This document shows, in pieces, positions 62,633-64,000 of a stretch of 64,000 bases of DNA. Each line of letters begins with the position of its first letter. Position 1 is the first letter of the stretch. The translations under genes and the position numbers were made by a program. Under the pieces are notes generated by a model, which did not search any database, was not told the DNA's origin, and saw only the letters and a program-made list of their open reading frames with translations. The stretch is from Psychroflexus aestuariivivens (GTDB lineage Bacteria > Bacteroidota > Bacteroidia > Flavobacteriales > Flavobacteriaceae). The stretch covers positions 124,001-188,000 of the forward strand of contig NZ_RQVT01000018.1 of assembly GCF_004010055.1 (NCBI RefSeq), in the 5' to 3' direction.

Positions 62633-63607
62633 ATGAAAACATTTAATTGGGGCATTTTAGGTTTGGGAAAAATTGCACACACTTTTGCTGAAGATTTACT
62701 TCAAGCTCAAGATGCTAAACTTTATGCAGTTGCTTCACGAACCAAAGATAAAGCTGATACTTTTGCACATAAATTTAATGCTGAAAAGGCTTTCGGTAAC
62801 TACGACGAATTGATTAATGATCCAAAAGTAGATGTGATTTACATCGCTACGCCTCATGCGTTTCATTTTGAAATTGCCATGCAATGTTTGAAAGCAAAAA
62901 AACATATTTTATGTGAAAAACCCATGTGTTTGAACGCTAAGCAAACCCTTGAATTAATTGAAGAAGCCAAGTCGCAAAACTGCTTTTTGATGGAAGGCAT
63001 TTGGACTCGTTTTATACCAGCAACAATAATGTTGTTAGATTTGTTGAAAAGTAATAGAATCGGCAAACTTATTTCAGTTGAAGCCGATTTTGGTTTTGTA
63101 TCAGAATTTGACTCCAGCAGCAGATTGTTTAATAAATCACTGGGCGGTGGTTCTTTATTAGATATCGGAATTTATCCAGTTTTTTTGAGTTTGTTGTGTT
63201 GCGGAATACCAACTGAAATAAAAGCCATGGCAAGAAAAACTTCAACTGATGTTGATAGTTTTTGCAGTATGCTATTGGGTTTTTCTAAAGGTGAAAAAGC
63301 AATTTTAAAGTCTAGTTTTGAATGTGAAACTCCAACTGAGGCTATTATTTACGGCAGCAAGGGCAGTATCAAATTACACTCACGTTTTCATCATTCGGAA
63401 TGCATAGAAATCTTTGATGAGAATCTAGATTCGGTTGAAAAAATTCAACTTCCATACAAAGGCAATGGCTATATTCATGAAATTGAAGAAGTGAATTCTT
63501 GTATAGGTAATTCAAAAACTGAAAGTGATTTACTACCACTTGATTTCAGTTTACAACTCGCAAAAGTTTTGGATCGCATAAAAACAGATATTGATTTGAC
63601 TTATTGA
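62633..63607 (+). CDS. Gfo/Idh/MocA family oxidoreductase
   Basis: The 324-aa protein has an N-terminal NAD(P)-binding Rossmann fold (GILGLGKIAHTFAEDL), the EKPMC motif with its catalytic Lys, and a C-terminal beta-sheet domain with GGGSLLDIGIYP. Enzymes of this family oxidise or reduce sugars, inositols, dihydrodiols or related compounds. Its closest look is to trans-1,2-dihydrobenzene-1,2-diol dehydrogenase-type members. It stands alone, so no specific pathway is indicated. Cytosolic. Confidence 0.85.
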   Translation: MKTFNWGILGLGKIAHTFAEDLLQAQDAKLYAVASRTKDKADTFAHKFNAEKAFGNYDELINDPKVDVIYIATPHAFHFEIAMQCLKAKKHILCEKPMCLNAKQTLELIEEAKSQNCFLMEGIWTRFIPATIMLLDLLKSNRIGKLISVEADFGFVSEFDSSSRLFNKSLGGGSLLDIGIYPVFLSLLCCGIPTEIKAMARKTSTDVDSFCSMLLGFSKGEKAILKSSFECETPTEAIIYGSKGSIKLHSRFHHSECIEIFDENLDSVEKIQLPYKGNGYIHEIEEVNSCIGNSKTESDLLPLDFSLQLAKVLDRIKTDIDLTY

Positions 63608-63612
63608 GGTTT

Positions 63613-63822
63613 TTAAAGTTTCTGTTTTCTACCAATTATAAAATATAAAATTGCTCCTAAAAAACTACCGAATAAGACAACTAATACCCAAACATTTTTA
63701 TTATTTCCATTAAACTCATTCCTAAGAATATCAATTAGCGCAATAATTGTTGGTAAAATAAAAATAAATATCGTTATTAATATTATAATAAGTTGCCAAG
63801 GTCCTATCATTGCTAAAATCAT
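63613..63822 (-). CDS. PLDc_N-type small membrane protein
   Basis: The 69-aa protein has two membrane helices (about residues 8-30 and 43-63) with the conserved pattern IALIDILRNEF before the second and VLFGSFLGAILYFIIGRKQ at the end. This is the phospholipase D nuclease N-terminal (PLDc_N) domain. It is known both fused to cardiolipin synthase and alone, as here. Function unknown. It converges on the oxidoreductase gene with a gap of only 5 bp. Confidence 0.82.
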   Translation of the reverse strand: MILAMIGPWQLIIILITIFIFILPTIIALIDILRNEFNGNNKNVWVLVVLFGSFLGAILYFIIGRKQKL

Positions 63823-63893
63823 CTTTTATTTTGTTTTAAATTATCTCTTAGTTTAATCAGCATTAATGCCAGCTTATGAATAGCATTTCATTA

Positions 63894-63917
63894 TAATTCT
63901 AAATATTTTTAGAATTA
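63894..63917. promoter_or_regulatory. Inverted repeat upstream of the PLDc_N gene
   Basis: Perfect ten-base arms TAATTCTAAA (63894-63903) and TTTAGAATTA (63908-63917) with a TATT spacer. The minus strand has TATATTCG (a -7-like box) immediately upstream (63917-63924). No T-run, so not a terminator; probably an operator. Confidence 0.4.
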
Positions 63918-64000
63918 CGAATATAAGCATAGTTTCAAACTTTCATTTTTTTATTTCAATTTAAAGAAGTTTTCTATGAATTGAAATAAATATTATAATT

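Noticed and set aside
1-64000. Phage, insertion sequence, toxin-antitoxin or defence system
   Set aside because: I looked for transposase, integrase, restriction, Cas, abortive infection and toxin motifs and found none that I could support.

Overview
The window comes from a low-GC Bacteroidetes chromosome, almost certainly a member of the Flavobacteriaceae. Evidence: strongly A+T-rich DNA, Bacteroidetes-type promoters (TAnnTTTG -7 boxes, one with a TTTG -33 box at 19 nt), two proteins with C-terminal type IX secretion sorting domains, lipoproteins with acidic Ser-Asp stretches after the lipid Cys, a bacillithiol-associated YtxJ protein, and a sulfonolipid-type gene pair. No phage, insertion sequence, CRISPR array, rRNA or tRNA was seen. 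The genus cannot be fixed by eye.

Layout. 1-9.3 kb: the end of an MBL-rhodanese protein, an Fe-S (P)APS reductase, YtxJ, a large type IX-secreted surface protein, dnaN, two rhodaneses, and a MarR/nitroreductase/YceI operon with a visible operator. 9.3-19.4 kb: UDP-sugar epimerase and dehydrogenase, YbaB, an S9 lipoprotein peptidase, a cysteate-synthase-like plus acyltransferase pair (capnine candidates), umuDC, and a CIA30 protein. 19.5-22.8 kb: a cobalamin riboswitch controlling a TonB-dependent receptor and a BtuG-like beta-propeller lipoprotein. 22.9-36.8 kb: an MBOAT/SGNH acylation pair, threonine dehydrogenase, clpB, a secreted trypsin-like protease, two glycosyltransferases, an M3 peptidase and ftsE. 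37-50.9 kb: a BspA-like repeat lipoprotein, a histidine kinase relic, a large TPR protein, a degenerate GNAT, a hydrolase, a lytic transglycosylase, a TauE/SafE relic, a thioredoxin-like protein, an unusual two-component pair, rpmH, carB and a gamma-carbonic anhydrase.

51.2-61.1 kb is the most interesting region. It is a seven-gene co-directional block closed by a strong terminator: class III aminotransferase, nitrilase-family amidase, VOC protein, 908-aa Orn/Lys/Arg-type decarboxylase, ATP-grasp ligase with a basic AT-hook-like tail, C45 Ntn-hydrolase, and succinate-semialdehyde-type dehydrogenase. The enzyme types fit a pathway that makes or takes up an amine, conjugates it, oxidises the free end, and releases a product by amide hydrolysis. 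This resembles the logic of the gamma-glutamyl-putrescine (Puu) route but uses unrelated enzyme families. That reading is inference; substrates cannot be read from the sequence.

61.2-64 kb holds a membrane protein of unknown function, a methyltransferase, a Gfo/Idh/MocA oxidoreductase and a PLDc_N-type membrane protein.
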